Positions 16,423 to 24,341 are shown, numbered from the stretch's first letter. The stretch: DNA of 64,000 bases from Clostridium sp. CAG:762 (GCA_000432575.1 HF996829.1:62001-126000), one strand, 5' to 3'. Notes: a model not told the origin generated them from the sequence alone. Made by a program: numbers and translations.

Positions 16423-16848
16423 ATGAGTTTTATATGGTTGTTATGTAAAGTAATTTTGGCAATTGAAGGGTATAATATTATAGTAGATTATATTATTACT
16501 AAGAAAGCATTTAATGATATCAAAAAAGAATATAATTTTTTAATTAAGCCTAAATATAATATTAGGGATAATCTTTCTTTTAATATCTTAATTGATATTA
16601 TTAGTATACATACTAAATTAAAATATTATCATGAATTTAAAAGTCTCTTAATTGAAGAATTTTTAAATGAAAACATTATTGTCGTTAAAATTCAAGAACA
16701 AACTACTTATATTGAAAAAGATAAAGACATGAATAATTGCAGTAATTATAATAAAGAAAATGATAACATTATAAATAATTATAATAACAACAAAAATAAA
16801 AACAAACCTAAAAAACTTGTTAAAAAGAAAGAAGATAGAAGAAAGTAA
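16423..16848 (+). CDS. Hypothetical protein with N-terminal hydrophobic segment and basic Asn/Lys-rich tail
   Basis: A 141-residue protein of unknown family. Residues 1-20 are hydrophobic and could be a membrane anchor or signal. The middle is an ordinary helix-rich mixture. The last 45 residues are an Asn/Lys/Asp-rich low-complexity tail ending in KKLVKKKEDRRK. It has its own promoter and a terminator that begins inside the last codons, so it is likely a real monocistronic gene rather than a chance frame. Nothing in the sequence gives a function. Confidence 0.55.
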   Translation: MSFIWLLCKVILAIEGYNIIVDYIITKKAFNDIKKEYNFLIKPKYNIRDNLSFNILIDIISIHTKLKYYHEFKSLLIEEFLNENIIVVKIQEQTTYIEKDKDMNNCSNYNKENDNIINNYNNNKNKNKPKKLVKKKEDRRK

Positions 16849-16872
16849 CAATTACTATTTCTATCTTTTTTT
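16832..16872 (+). terminator. Terminator of the 141-aa hypothetical gene
   Basis: AAGATAGAA / TTCTATCTT with an 18-base loop, followed by seven T. Confidence 0.7.
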
Positions 16873-16901
16873 AATTAGCATATAATTTTTTAGGTGAATA
16901 T

Positions 16902-17741
16902 ATGAAAAAGATATTTCAATTTATAGGTTTATTTGTATTAATATGTTTCAGTTTCTTTTATACCGAAAAAGCCATCACTGTATTAAACGAACAAGATCCT
17001 ATCATGGTCGAAATAGAAAATAAAAAAGACCATTACTATCTCAAACCAATTGATGCTACTATTAAATATAACACTATCATTCCAGGAATAAGAGGAAAAG
17101 AAGTAAATATTAATAAAACATATGATAACATGAAAAAAATAGGTTTCTTTAATGAAAAAAACATCATTTATGATGATATTAAACCTAGTATTAGTTTATG
17201 CGATAACTATGATAAATACATAATAAGAGGTAATAGTATTAAAAACAGCATTGCCTTACTATTTATTATCAAGGAAGATAAATACCTAGATAATTTAATT
17301 AGAATTGCCAAAGATAAAGATATAACAGTCAATCTATTCATAACCACTGATTATCTAAATAATAACATATCTAAATTATATAAATTAACAAATACCGAAA
17401 TATATAACTTTGGTAATGAAGGTATTTATCAAAAAGATTTAATCATATTAGGTAATAACATTATTAATAGAAATGCCAAAAATAGATCAAGTTATTGTTT
17501 AACCAAAGAAATGTTTACAGATACCCTAAATATTTGTACCAAAAATAAAATGCATACAATATATCCTAGTAAAATAATTAATAGTAACTTTTATAGTAAT
17601 ATAAAAAGTGATATTACTAAAGGAGATATTATCTTACTTGAATTAACTAATAATATGTTAGAAGAACTAAATACTATCATTGATTTCATTAAGAAAAAAG
17701 GCATTAATATTATAGGTTTAAACGAATTATTAAATGAATAG
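16902..17741 (+). CDS. Exported protein with degenerate polysaccharide-deacetylase-like domain
   Basis: A 279-residue protein with an N-terminal signal or anchor (about residues 5-22). The first half has a conserved-looking block, IIPGIRGKEVNINKTYDNMK, as seen in exported polysaccharide deacetylase-like proteins of Firmicutes. The second half follows the order of a NodB barrel: I-A-L-L-F-I-I near 120, then I-T-V-N-L-F-I-T-T-D and a final G-I-N-I-I-G-L-N-E-L. The metal-binding Asp-Asp and HxxxH residues of active deacetylases are not visible, so catalysis is doubtful. AGGTG precedes the ATG. Medium certainty: the fold call is from pattern only. Confidence 0.5.
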   Translation: MKKIFQFIGLFVLICFSFFYTEKAITVLNEQDPIMVEIENKKDHYYLKPIDATIKYNTIIPGIRGKEVNINKTYDNMKKIGFFNEKNIIYDDIKPSISLCDNYDKYIIRGNSIKNSIALLFIIKEDKYLDNLIRIAKDKDITVNLFITTDYLNNNISKLYKLTNTEIYNFGNEGIYQKDLIILGNNIINRNAKNRSSYCLTKEMFTDTLNICTKNKMHTIYPSKIINSNFYSNIKSDITKGDIILLELTNNMLEELNTIIDFIKKKGINIIGLNELLNE

Positions 17742-17816
17742 AAAATTATTTACTATTATTTATTTACATACGATAAAAGAACTTTAAAGAACTATAACCG
17801 CGATAGCAAACAACAT

Positions 17817-17837
17817 AAAAGACTGTCTTGTCTTTTT
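17817..17837 (+). terminator. Terminator upstream of the RNase J gene
   Basis: AAAAGAC / GTCTTTT with a six-base loop and a run of T. It overlaps the -35 region of the following promoter. Confidence 0.6.
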
Positions 17838-17856
17838 TTCTTTTATATGATATAAT
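17828..17856 (+). promoter_or_regulatory. Promoter of the RNase J gene
   Basis: TTGTCT, 17-base spacer, TATAAT preceded by TGA (extended -10). Confidence 0.6.
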
Positions 17857-17898
17857 CTATATTGTCTTTATACTTTATTAATTTATGAAAGGAGAAAA

Positions 17899-19545
17899 AT
17901 GAGTAAAATTAAAATGTTTAGTCTCGGTGGTTTAAACGAAACTGGTAAAAACATGTTTGTAATTGAAATAAATAAAAACATCCTTATCTTCGATGCCGGA
18001 CTTAAATATATGGATTCAGGAGCATTAGGAATAGATTATATCATTCCTAACACTGATTATTTAAAAGAAAATATTAATAGAATAAAAGGGATCTTTTTAA
18101 CACATGGTCATGATGAAAATATCGGGGCATTAGAAGACATTATTCCAAGTTTAGATGGAGTTAATATATATGCCGCGAAATTCACTTTAGATATCATAAA
18201 AAAGAATTTTGAAGAAAGTCATATTCCAACAAATAAATTAATTGAAATCAAACCACACAAAACCATTACTGTAGGAGGCATCAACATATTTCCGGTTAGC
18301 CTAAGCCATTCTATTCCAGATAACCTAGGCTTTGCTATTTATACCGATGATGGTGTAATTTTCTATGCTAGTGATTTTGTATTCGATTCAATGATGACAG
18401 ATGTTTATCAAACAGATGTTGGAAAACTAGCTTACATTGGTAAACAAGGTGTCCTATGTCTCCTAAGTGAGTCAATGTTTGCAAGTAGACCTGGTTTTAC
18501 ATCCCCAAATCATAGAATAGGTAGTCTAATCAAAGAAGCATTAAGCAACTGTGAAGGCAGAATTATATTTAATACATTATCATCCCATTTATATAGAATA
18601 CAAGAACTATTTAATGAAGTATCAAAGACAAAGAGAAAAGTAGTAATAATGGGAAAAAAGTTACAAAATATAATAAACGATGCCATTACTAATAACTATT
18701 TGAATGTAAATAAAGACATCATAGGAGATTTAAGCAATATCAATGATAACAATGTTATTATCCTAGTATCAACCGAAAAAGAAAAGCCATATTCTAACAT
18801 TGTTAAAATCGTAAATGGCTATGATAAATTTATCAAATTAAAAGAAACAGACACAATGTTTATTGCAATACCAGTATATGTAGGTAAAGAAAAAATATAT
18901 TATGAAATGCTTGATAACATTGCTAAAACAGGTTCTAACATCATAACCTTATCTCCAAAAAACAATCTATCACTTCATGCCTCTCAAGAAGATTTAATGT
19001 TAATGTTAAACCTAATGAAACCAAAATATTATTTCCCAATTAAAGGAGAATATCGTTTCCAAGTTGATAATGGGGAACTTGCTTACAAACTAGGTATGCC
19101 AAAAGAAAATATCTTATTAAAACAAAATGGTGATGTTGTATCTATTACAGATGGAAAATTAGATAATAGGTTTGAGCATATTAACTGTGAACCTATCCTA
19201 ATCGATGGAGACATGCCTGATGACATTGGTGAAATTGTCTTAAAAGATAGAGAATTACTTAAAGATAATGGTATTGTCATCGTATCTGTTACCTTAAATA
19301 AAGAAAATAAAAAGATAATTGCAGGACCTGAAATATTAACAAGAGGCTTCATTTATGTAAAAGATAACACTGTTTTAATTAGAGACATGTCTAAATTAGT
19401 AAGTGATTTAATAACCACTAATACAAGATTTCATTATGTTGACTATGTAAAATTAAAAAATTTAATTCGTGAAGAACTAAGCAAATTTTTATACAAAGAA
19501 ACCGAATGCAATCCTATGATTATATCTATTATTCAAGAAATATAA
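17899..19545 (+). CDS. rnj: Ribonuclease J family protein with degenerate active site (RNase J2-like)
   Basis: A 548-residue protein with the full RNase J layout: metallo-beta-lactamase, beta-CASP and C-terminal domains. Family landmarks include FSLGGLNETGKNM, F-D-A-G, SHSIPDNLGFAI and a late I-L-T-R-G-F-I-Y. The metal-binding signature HGHEDH reads HGHDEN (residues 69-74), the V-S-G-H block reads LHASQEDL, and the H-G-E-Y-R motif reads K-G-E-Y-R. Several ligands of both metals are thus replaced, beyond even the weak B. subtilis RNase J2. It may be a structural partner of an active RNase J1 encoded elsewhere. AAAGGAG precedes the ATG. An IS remnant follows directly. Confidence 0.88.
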   Translation: MSKIKMFSLGGLNETGKNMFVIEINKNILIFDAGLKYMDSGALGIDYIIPNTDYLKENINRIKGIFLTHGHDENIGALEDIIPSLDGVNIYAAKFTLDIIKKNFEESHIPTNKLIEIKPHKTITVGGINIFPVSLSHSIPDNLGFAIYTDDGVIFYASDFVFDSMMTDVYQTDVGKLAYIGKQGVLCLLSESMFASRPGFTSPNHRIGSLIKEALSNCEGRIIFNTLSSHLYRIQELFNEVSKTKRKVVIMGKKLQNIINDAITNNYLNVNKDIIGDLSNINDNNVIILVSTEKEKPYSNIVKIVNGYDKFIKLKETDTMFIAIPVYVGKEKIYYEMLDNIAKTGSNIITLSPKNNLSLHASQEDLMLMLNLMKPKYYFPIKGEYRFQVDNGELAYKLGMPKENILLKQNGDVVSITDGKLDNRFEHINCEPILIDGDMPDDIGEIVLKDRELLKDNGIVIVSVTLNKENKKIIAGPEILTRGFIYVKDNTVLIRDMSKLVSDLITTNTRFHYVDYVKLKNLIREELSKFLYKETECNPMIISIIQEI

Positions 19546-19554
19546 CTAGTTTTA

Positions 19555-19727
19555 ATGAACTGAACCCCAAAAGTTGGACAGTTTATTAATAGTTTCTAAT
19601 TAGAGGATTGTAATCTGTAATTTACGGGTGACAATCCTTTTAATTTTTCTTTTATTCTATCATAATTATAATAATAAATATAGTCATCAATCGCTAAAAT
19701 TAATTCATCTAGTGTTTCAAAAATGTA
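19555..19727 (-). mobile_element. IS3-family (IS150 group) remnant: terminal repeat plus transposase C-terminus
   Basis: The left 44 bases are the same IS end as at 15826-15869. Directly inside it, the minus strand reads the tail of an IS3 OrfB transposase, from about 19727 to a TAG at 19596. Its fragments ETLDELILAIDDYIYYYN, DRIKEKLKGLSPVNY and RLQSSN are the classic Y-Y-N-x-x-R-I-K-x-K-L-K-G-L-S-P-V-x-Y ending of the integrase core. The rest of the element, including the DDE residues and the other end, is missing. The element is therefore dead and only about 170 bases remain. Confidence 0.85.
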
Positions 19728-19809
19728 ACTTAAAAAGTTACACGGTCTCGTTAGGTCTCGTTAGGTCTGGTCTCGTTAACTTAACTGTGTCCTACTTAGA
19801 CACAGTTAA
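19724..19809. repeat. Structured repeat patch: hairpin, 10-bp tandem repeats, hairpin
   Basis: Three parts in a row. First, TGTAACTT / AAGTTACA with a three-base loop (19724-19742). Second, three copies of GGTCTCGTTA (19744-19753, 19754-19763, 19769-19778) with a partial copy between the second and third. Third, an 11-base-pair stem TTAACTGTGTC / GACACAGTTAA with a seven-base loop (19781-19809). It lies between the IS remnant and the DUF1016 gene and is non-coding. Confidence 0.8.
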
Positions 19810-19911
19810 ATGAAAAAGGTCAGGCATTTAAAGAAAGTATATAATGTTTTCAAATTAAATGATATAATTTTTTTAAAGTGTAAATATATTATTTTAGGGA
19901 TGTGGTTATAT

Positions 19912-20910
19912 ATGTTAGATATAGATTTTAATCAAATTATTGAAATGATTGAAAAACGGAAAAAAAATGCATATAAAAAAGTAAATGAAGAAATGATTTT
20001 ATTATATTTAGAAGTTGGTAAATTTTTATATGAGCTAAAAGAAGACAGTAATTATGGTGATAAAATAACAACTAAAGCCTCAGATTTTATGAAAAATAAT
20101 TATCCAACTATAAAAGGATTTACTAAAAGAAATATAGAACGTATGATTCAATTTTATAGTACTTATAAAGATGATGAGATTGCGACACCACTGGTGACGC
20201 AATTGTCGTGGACAAACAATCTACTTATATTAAGTGGAGCTAAAAGCAAAGAGGAAAGACACTTTTATTTAAAATTATCTGTTAAAAATAATTATTCAAA
20301 AAGAGAATTAGATAGACAAATATCATCCGCATATTATGAAAGATATATGCTTTCAGGGGGAGAGCAATTACCAATAGTAAATAAAACAGTAGATGAAGAT
20401 GATTATCCAAATACTAGAATTTTAGATACATATAGTTTAGAGTTTTTAGATTTACCTAATGAATTTTCTGAAAAGGATTTGAAAAATGCAATTATAAAGA
20501 ACTTAAAAGATTTTATATTAGAAGTTGGTAAAGATTTTACTTTTATTGGGGATGAATATAGAGTTCAAGTTGGAAATCATGACTTCTTTATTGATCTATT
20601 ATTTTATAACAGAGAGCTATCTTGTTTAGTAGCATTTGAATTAAAATTAGGAGAATTTAAAGCAGAATATTTAGGGAAAATGAATTTATATTTAGAAGCA
20701 CTAGATAGAGATGTGAAAAAAGAACTAGAGAATCCAAGTGTTGGGGTTATATTATGTAGTTCTAAAGATGCAGATGTTGTTGAATATTCAATTAGTAAAA
20801 ACATGTCTCAGACTATGATTTCTAAATATAAGTTAGAATTAATTGATAAAAAATTATTAGAGACAAAACTTAAAGAAATGAAAAATTTGATAGATAATAA
20901 TGATAAATAG
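19912..20910 (+). CDS. DUF1016 (YhcG) family PD-(D/E)XK nuclease
   Basis: A 332-residue protein. The N-terminal DUF1016 helical domain covers about residues 1-140 (VGKFLYELKEDSNYGDKI, TKRNIERMIQFY, TQLSWTNNLLIL). The C-terminal nuclease domain covers about 190-320, with the catalytic core visible as F-I-D-L-L-F-Y-N and A-F-E-L-K-L-G, i.e. Asp and Glu-x-Lys. YhcG-type proteins are often found with restriction systems or on mobile DNA; their exact role is unsettled. The start at 19912 is preferred: a longer frame from 19810 would read through the hairpin edge and lacks a ribosome-binding site. No methylase or restriction subunit is adjacent. Its place beside an IS remnant suggests acquisition. 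Confidence 0.85.
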   Translation: MLDIDFNQIIEMIEKRKKNAYKKVNEEMILLYLEVGKFLYELKEDSNYGDKITTKASDFMKNNYPTIKGFTKRNIERMIQFYSTYKDDEIATPLVTQLSWTNNLLILSGAKSKEERHFYLKLSVKNNYSKRELDRQISSAYYERYMLSGGEQLPIVNKTVDEDDYPNTRILDTYSLEFLDLPNEFSEKDLKNAIIKNLKDFILEVGKDFTFIGDEYRVQVGNHDFFIDLLFYNRELSCLVAFELKLGEFKAEYLGKMNLYLEALDRDVKKELENPSVGVILCSSKDADVVEYSISKNMSQTMISKYKLELIDKKLLETKLKEMKNLIDNNDK

Positions 20911-21146
20911 TATTTTGAAAGTTAGTTGATATTATGATAAAAAATCACTAATTGAGACACAACTAATAAAAATGTTTATTTTAAAAGAACATTTAACATT
21001 TGTAACTTAGTACTGATTTAATAATTTGATAGATATATATAGTTTCTAGATGTTGTATAATATGATGTTTAAATTATAATTTTGTATTACAAAAGATAAA
21101 TAATTGTTATAAAGTATGATCAATAGCAAAAAAATAAAAATACTAC

Positions 21147-21175
21147 TTGACAAAATGTTTAATATAATATATATT
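21147..21175 (+). promoter_or_regulatory. Promoter of secE-nusG
   Basis: TTGACA, 17-base spacer, TATATT. The 294 bases between the DUF1016 gene and secE (20911-21216) hold this promoter and no credible coding frame. Confidence 0.65.
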
Positions 21176-21216
21176 GTATTTAGACACGAGATAGTGTTTT
21201 TATTTTGGAGGAAAGT

Positions 21217-21390
21217 ATGAAAAAAATAGCTAGATATTTTAGCGGTGTTAAAAAGGAGATTAGTCGTGTTAGATGGCTAAGTAAAAAAAATTTAGTTAAA
21301 TTTTCTATTGCTACTATTAGTTTTGTAGTTTTCTTTAGTTTATATTTTTACGCGATTGATTATATTACGGCATGGCTTAGGACTTTATAA
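21217..21390 (+). CDS. secE: Preprotein translocase subunit SecE
   Basis: Essential single-helix clamp of the SecYEG protein channel in the cytoplasmic membrane. It has 57 residues. The amphipathic lead with the conserved V-K-K-E-x-x-x-V-R-W pattern (GVKKEISRVRWLSKK) is followed by one membrane helix at about residues 31-52. The length is normal for the short Firmicutes form. The start at 21217 follows TTGGAGG by six bases. The stop overlaps the nusG ATG (TAATG), so translation is coupled. rpmG, often just upstream in Bacilli, is not present here. Confidence 0.95.
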   Translation: MKKIARYFSGVKKEISRVRWLSKKNLVKFSIATISFVVFFSLYFYAIDYITAWLRTL

Positions 21391-21944
21391 TGGAATTAGA
21401 AAAAGAAAATAAGAAAAAAGAATGGTTTGTTGTTAATACTGTTTCAGGTCATGAATACAAGGTAAAAGAAAAACTTGAGATGCGTATTGAAACAATGGGG
21501 TTACAGGATCGTATATTTAGAGTTATTGTTCCTGAACAAAAAGAAATTGAATATAAAGATGGCGTAAAAAAAGAAAAAGTAAAGAAAATGTTTCCTGGTT
21601 ATGTACTTATTGAAATGATTATGAATGATGATGACTGGTTTATCGTTAGAAATACTCAAGGTGTAACTGGTTTCATTGGATCGTCTGGTAAGGGTGCTAA
21701 ACCAATACCATTATTACCACAAGAAGTTGATAAGATACTCGGTAATATGGGTATGAGTAGAATTGATATAACTAAGGAATTAAAAGAAGGTAATAAGGTT
21801 AAGATAGTAAGTGGACCATTTAAAGATATGATAGGTAAAATTGCTAGTGTAGATTTAAAGGAACAAAAACTTACTGTATTAATTGATTTATTTGGTCAAG
21901 AAACTTCAGTAGAAGTGGAACTTGCTCAAATAGAAAATTTATAA
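21390..21944 (+). CDS. nusG: Transcription elongation/antitermination factor NusG
   Basis: Binds RNA polymerase at the clamp helices and the non-template strand, modulating pausing and coupling to Rho or ribosomes. It has 184 residues. The NGN domain starts with WFVVNTVSGHEYKVKEKL and has MFPGYVLIEM and the NTQGVTGFIG block. A short linker leads to the KOW domain (GNKVKIVSGPFKDMIGKI) and the end V-E-V-E-L-A-Q-I-E. It follows secE with a one-base overlap and precedes the L11 operon promoter, the arrangement conserved in almost all bacteria. Confidence 0.97.
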   Translation: MELEKENKKKEWFVVNTVSGHEYKVKEKLEMRIETMGLQDRIFRVIVPEQKEIEYKDGVKKEKVKKMFPGYVLIEMIMNDDDWFIVRNTQGVTGFIGSSGKGAKPIPLLPQEVDKILGNMGMSRIDITKELKEGNKVKIVSGPFKDMIGKIASVDLKEQKLTVLIDLFGQETSVEVELAQIENL

Positions 21945-21959
21945 AAATTTGAAAAGTTA

Positions 21960-21988
21960 TTGCTAAAATAAAAAAAATGTGTTATTAT
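21960..21988 (+). promoter_or_regulatory. Promoter of rplK-rplA
   Basis: TTGCTA, 17-base spacer, TATTAT preceded by TGT. Confidence 0.6.
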
Positions 21989-21999
21989 TTTAAACGCAG

Positions 22000-22061
22000 C
22001 TGTATATTATATACAGATATATGGGACTTTTAGTGGGAGGCGGAAGCTAATTGAACCACAT
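22000..22061 (+). promoter_or_regulatory. Ribosomal-protein leader upstream of rplK (candidate L1 binding site)
   Basis: A small hairpin CTGTATA / TATACAG (22000-22016) is followed by a structure closed by GTGG (22033) and CCAC (22056). The closed interior contains GAGG and CGGAAG. The same GTGG(A/G)AGG ... ACCACAT arrangement recurs before rplA, as expected for autogenous control by L1, which regulates this operon in many bacteria. Confidence 0.55.
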
Positions 22062-22090
22062 GCGAAAAATTATTATAGGAGGTGTTTTTC

Positions 22091-22513
22091 GTGGCAAAAC
22101 AAGTCGTTAAAAAGATTAAATTGCAAATCCCAGCAGGAAAAGCAACACCTGCTCCACCAGTTGGAACAGTATTAGGACCTGCGGGTATTAATTTACAAGA
22201 GTTTTGTACTAAGTATAATGATGCTACTAGAGATAAGATGGGAGATATTTTACCAGTAGAAATTACTATTTTTGATGATAGAAGTTTCGATTTTGTAATT
22301 AAGACTCCACCTGCTGCTTTTATGCTTAAGAAAGCTGCTGGAATTAAAAAAGGCTCTACTAAGGGTAGTAAAGAAAAAGTAGGTAGTATTACTCAAGATA
22401 AATTAAGAGAAATTGCTGAAACTAAGTTAGTAGATTTAAATGCTTATGATGTAGAAAGTGCAATGAAGTCTATTGAAGGTACCGCTAAAAATATGGGTAT
22501 CGAAATTAAATAG
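22091..22513 (+). CDS. rplK: 50S ribosomal protein L11
   Basis: Forms the GTPase-associated centre of the large subunit with 23S rRNA helix 43/44. The 140-residue protein reads [20 protein letters not shown], then [14 protein letters not shown], and has the C-terminal rRNA-binding block [20 protein letters not shown]. The start is taken as GTG at 22091 (M-A-K-Q in the usual register) because AGGAGG lies nine bases upstream; another in-frame GTG at 22082 overlaps that site. It is first gene of the L11-L1 operon, preceded by a structured leader. Confidence 0.97.
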   Translation: MAKQVVKKIKLQIPAGKATPAPPVGTVLGPAGINLQEFCTKYNDATRDKMGDILPVEITIFDDRSFDFVIKTPPAAFMLKKAAGIKKGSTKGSKEKVGSITQDKLREIAETKLVDLNAYDVESAMKSIEGTAKNMGIEIK

Positions 22514-22514
22514 T

Positions 22515-22568
22515 ATTCACATATAGGTAATACCTATGTGGAAGGAAAAAGTCCGCTAATAACCACAT
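22515..22568 (+). promoter_or_regulatory. Second L1-type mRNA motif between rplK and rplA, with competing hairpins
   Basis: TAGGTA / TACCTA flanked by CACA and TGTG forms an upstream hairpin. The same TGTGG can instead pair with CCACA at 22563-22567, enclosing AAGGAAAAAGTCCGC. The two structures are mutually exclusive and sit just before the rplA ribosome-binding site. Confidence 0.5.
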
Positions 22569-22581
22569 AAGGAGGATTAAG

Positions 22582-23274
22582 ATGAGAAAAAGTAAAAGAC
22601 ATATTGAAAACCTTAAAAAAGTTGAGAAGAATAAGTTATATTCAGTAGAAGAAGCTATTAAATTAGCTAAGGAAACTTCTAATAGTAAGTTTGATTCTAC
22701 TTTAGAAGTGGCAATGAATCTTAACTTGGATGTTAAAAAAGCTGATCAACAATTAAGAGGGGCAGTTGTTTTACCTAATGGAACTGGTAAAAGTAAAAAG
22801 ATATTAGTTCTTGCTAAAGCAGATAAAGCTAAAGAAGCTGTAAGTGCTGGTGCTGAATATGTAGGAGATATTGATATGATAGATAAAATCGCTAAAGAAA
22901 ATTGGTTTGATTTTGATGTTATTATTGCTACTCCTGATATGATGCCTGCTTTAGGTAAAATTGGTAAAATTTTGGGACCTAAAGGTTTAATGCCTAATCC
23001 TAAAACTGGTACTGTTACTACTGATGTTAAGAAGGCAGTAGAAGAAACTAAAAAAGGTAAAGTTGAATATCGTACTGATACATTTGGTAATGTACATGCA
23101 ATATTTGGTAAAGCAAGTTTTGATGATGCAAAATTAGCAGAAAACTTAAAATCTTTTGTAGAAGTAATTTTAAAAGCTAAACCTCAAACAGTAAAAGGTA
23201 ATTATGTTAAAAATATTTCTATTTCTAGTACCATGGGTCCTGGAATAAAAATCGATGTAAACTCATTTAATTAA
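22582..23274 (+). CDS. rplA: 50S ribosomal protein L1
   Basis: Builds the L1 stalk that handles exiting tRNA, and in many bacteria acts as translational repressor of its own operon. It has 230 residues, the normal length. Family landmarks include [68 protein letters not shown] and the closing [18 protein letters not shown] precedes the ATG, and the motif at 22515-22568 lies directly upstream, consistent with feedback control. Confidence 0.97.
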   Translation: MRKSKRHIENLKKVEKNKLYSVEEAIKLAKETSNSKFDSTLEVAMNLNLDVKKADQQLRGAVVLPNGTGKSKKILVLAKADKAKEAVSAGAEYVGDIDMIDKIAKENWFDFDVIIATPDMMPALGKIGKILGPKGLMPNPKTGTVTTDVKKAVEETKKGKVEYRTDTFGNVHAIFGKASFDDAKLAENLKSFVEVILKAKPQTVKGNYVKNISISSTMGPGIKIDVNSFN

Positions 23275-23281
23275 AAAAATG

Positions 23282-23310
23282 TTTACAAAATAAGAAATGT
23301 GTTATATAAT
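23282..23310 (+). promoter_or_regulatory. Promoter of rplJ-rplL
   Basis: TTTACA, 17-base spacer, TATAAT, placed just after the rplA stop codon. Confidence 0.65.
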
Positions 23311-23317
23311 ACATTAA

Positions 23318-23420
23318 AAAGCGAGTACCATAGACAGTAGGTATAAAGGTAAATCCTACCGAGGAACTTATTAATTATGTTTTAATTATAAGCTTTCCTT
23401 GGTATGGGAAAGCTTATTTT
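23318..23420 (+). ncRNA. L10 (rplJ) mRNA leader with attenuator hairpin
   Basis: The segment GCGAGTACCATAGACAGTAG, then GGTATAAAGGTAAATCCTACC and GAGGAACTTATTAAT, follows the known L10 leader, an autoregulatory structure that binds L10-(L12)n. It is followed by a strong stem TAAGCTTTCC / GGAAAGCTTA (23389-23416) running into TTTT, which can act as attenuator before rplJ. Confidence 0.85.
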
Positions 23421-23440
23421 AAATATATAAGGAGGAAACT

Positions 23441-23935
23441 ATGGCTAATGTAAAGATTTTAGAACAAAAGCAAAATGTTATTAATGAGATTAAAGATAGA
23501 ATTAATAATGCTGCTTCAGTTGTTGTCTTTGATTATCGTGGTTTGACTGTTAGTGAAGTTACTGAGCTAAGAAGAAAACTAAGAGAATCAGGTTCATCAT
23601 TTAAAGTATATAAAAATACTTTAACTAAAAGAGCATTAAATGATTTAAATATCGATCTTCATACACATTTTGAGGGTCCAAGTGCTATATCATTTTCAAC
23701 TGATGCTTTAGCCCCAGTGAAGGTATTAAGCGATTTTGCTAAGAAACATGAGGCTTTAGAATTAAAAGTTGGATTAATTGATGGTAAGATAACTGATACA
23801 ACTGAGTTAGGTAAGTTAGCTACTATACCTGATAGGCAAACATTACTTACTATGCTTGCATGTGGACTTATGGGTAAAGTTAAAGATTTATCTATATGCC
23901 TAGATTTATATTCTAAGAAATTAGAAGAAAAATAA
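23441..23935 (+). CDS. rplJ: 50S ribosomal protein L10
   Basis: Base of the L7/L12 stalk: binds 23S rRNA next to L11 and carries L12 dimers on its C-terminal helix. Of its 164 residues, the VVFDYRGLTVSEVTELRRKL block at about 28-47 and the following FKVYKNTLTKRAL are typical. The C-terminal L12-binding helix is present. AAGGAGG precedes the ATG. The gene is controlled by the L10 leader upstream and lies 31 bases before rplL. Confidence 0.97.
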   Translation: MANVKILEQKQNVINEIKDRINNAASVVVFDYRGLTVSEVTELRRKLRESGSSFKVYKNTLTKRALNDLNIDLHTHFEGPSAISFSTDALAPVKVLSDFAKKHEALELKVGLIDGKITDTTELGKLATIPDRQTLLTMLACGLMGKVKDLSICLDLYSKKLEEK

Positions 23936-23966
23936 GAAAATAAAAAAAATTAAGGAGGAATTTAAA

Positions 23967-24335
23967 ATGGCTAAATTTAGTAAAGAAGAATTTATCAATG
24001 GTTTAAAAGAAATGACTATTCTTGAAGTTAACGAATTAGTAGAAGCAATGAAGGAGGAATTTGGTGTAGATCCATCTGCAGTAGCTGTTGCCGCAGCACC
24101 TGCTCAAGCACAAGCTGAAGAAGGTCCATCAAAAGTAAATGTAGTATTAACTGCTGCTGGAGCTAATAAGATTGCTGTTATTAAAATCGTTAGAGACTTA
24201 ACTGGTTTAGGTTTAAAAGAAGCTAAAGATATCGCTGATAACGGTGGTAATGTTAAAGAAAACATTGATAAAGAAGAAGCTGAAAAAATCAAAGCTCAAT
24301 TTGAAGAAGCTGGCGCTACTGTTGAATTAAAGTAG
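23967..24335 (+). CDS. rplL: 50S ribosomal protein L7/L12
   Basis: Mobile stalk protein that recruits and stimulates translation GTPases; present in several copies per ribosome. It has 122 residues: an N-terminal dimerisation domain (EEFINGLKEMTILEVNELVE), an Ala-rich hinge at about 35-52 (AVAAAPAQAQAEE) and the C-terminal factor-binding domain (KIAVIKIVRDLTGLGLKEAK). AAGGAGG precedes the ATG. A perfect terminator follows seven bases after the stop, so the rpoBC genes need their own promoters. Confidence 0.98.
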   Translation: MAKFSKEEFINGLKEMTILEVNELVEAMKEEFGVDPSAVAVAAAPAQAQAEEGPSKVNVVLTAAGANKIAVIKIVRDLTGLGLKEAKDIADNGGNVKENIDKEEAEKIKAQFEEAGATVELK

Positions 24336-24341
24336 TTTGAG

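Noticed and set aside
19628..19813. Plus-strand 61-residue frame
   Set aside because: It lies antisense to the transposase remnant and across the repeat patch; no ribosome-binding site.
19500..21216. A replication origin at the composition switch
   Set aside because: The skew polarity fits, but no dnaA/dnaN and no TTATNCACA-type boxes are visible; kept only as a finding, not annotated as an origin.
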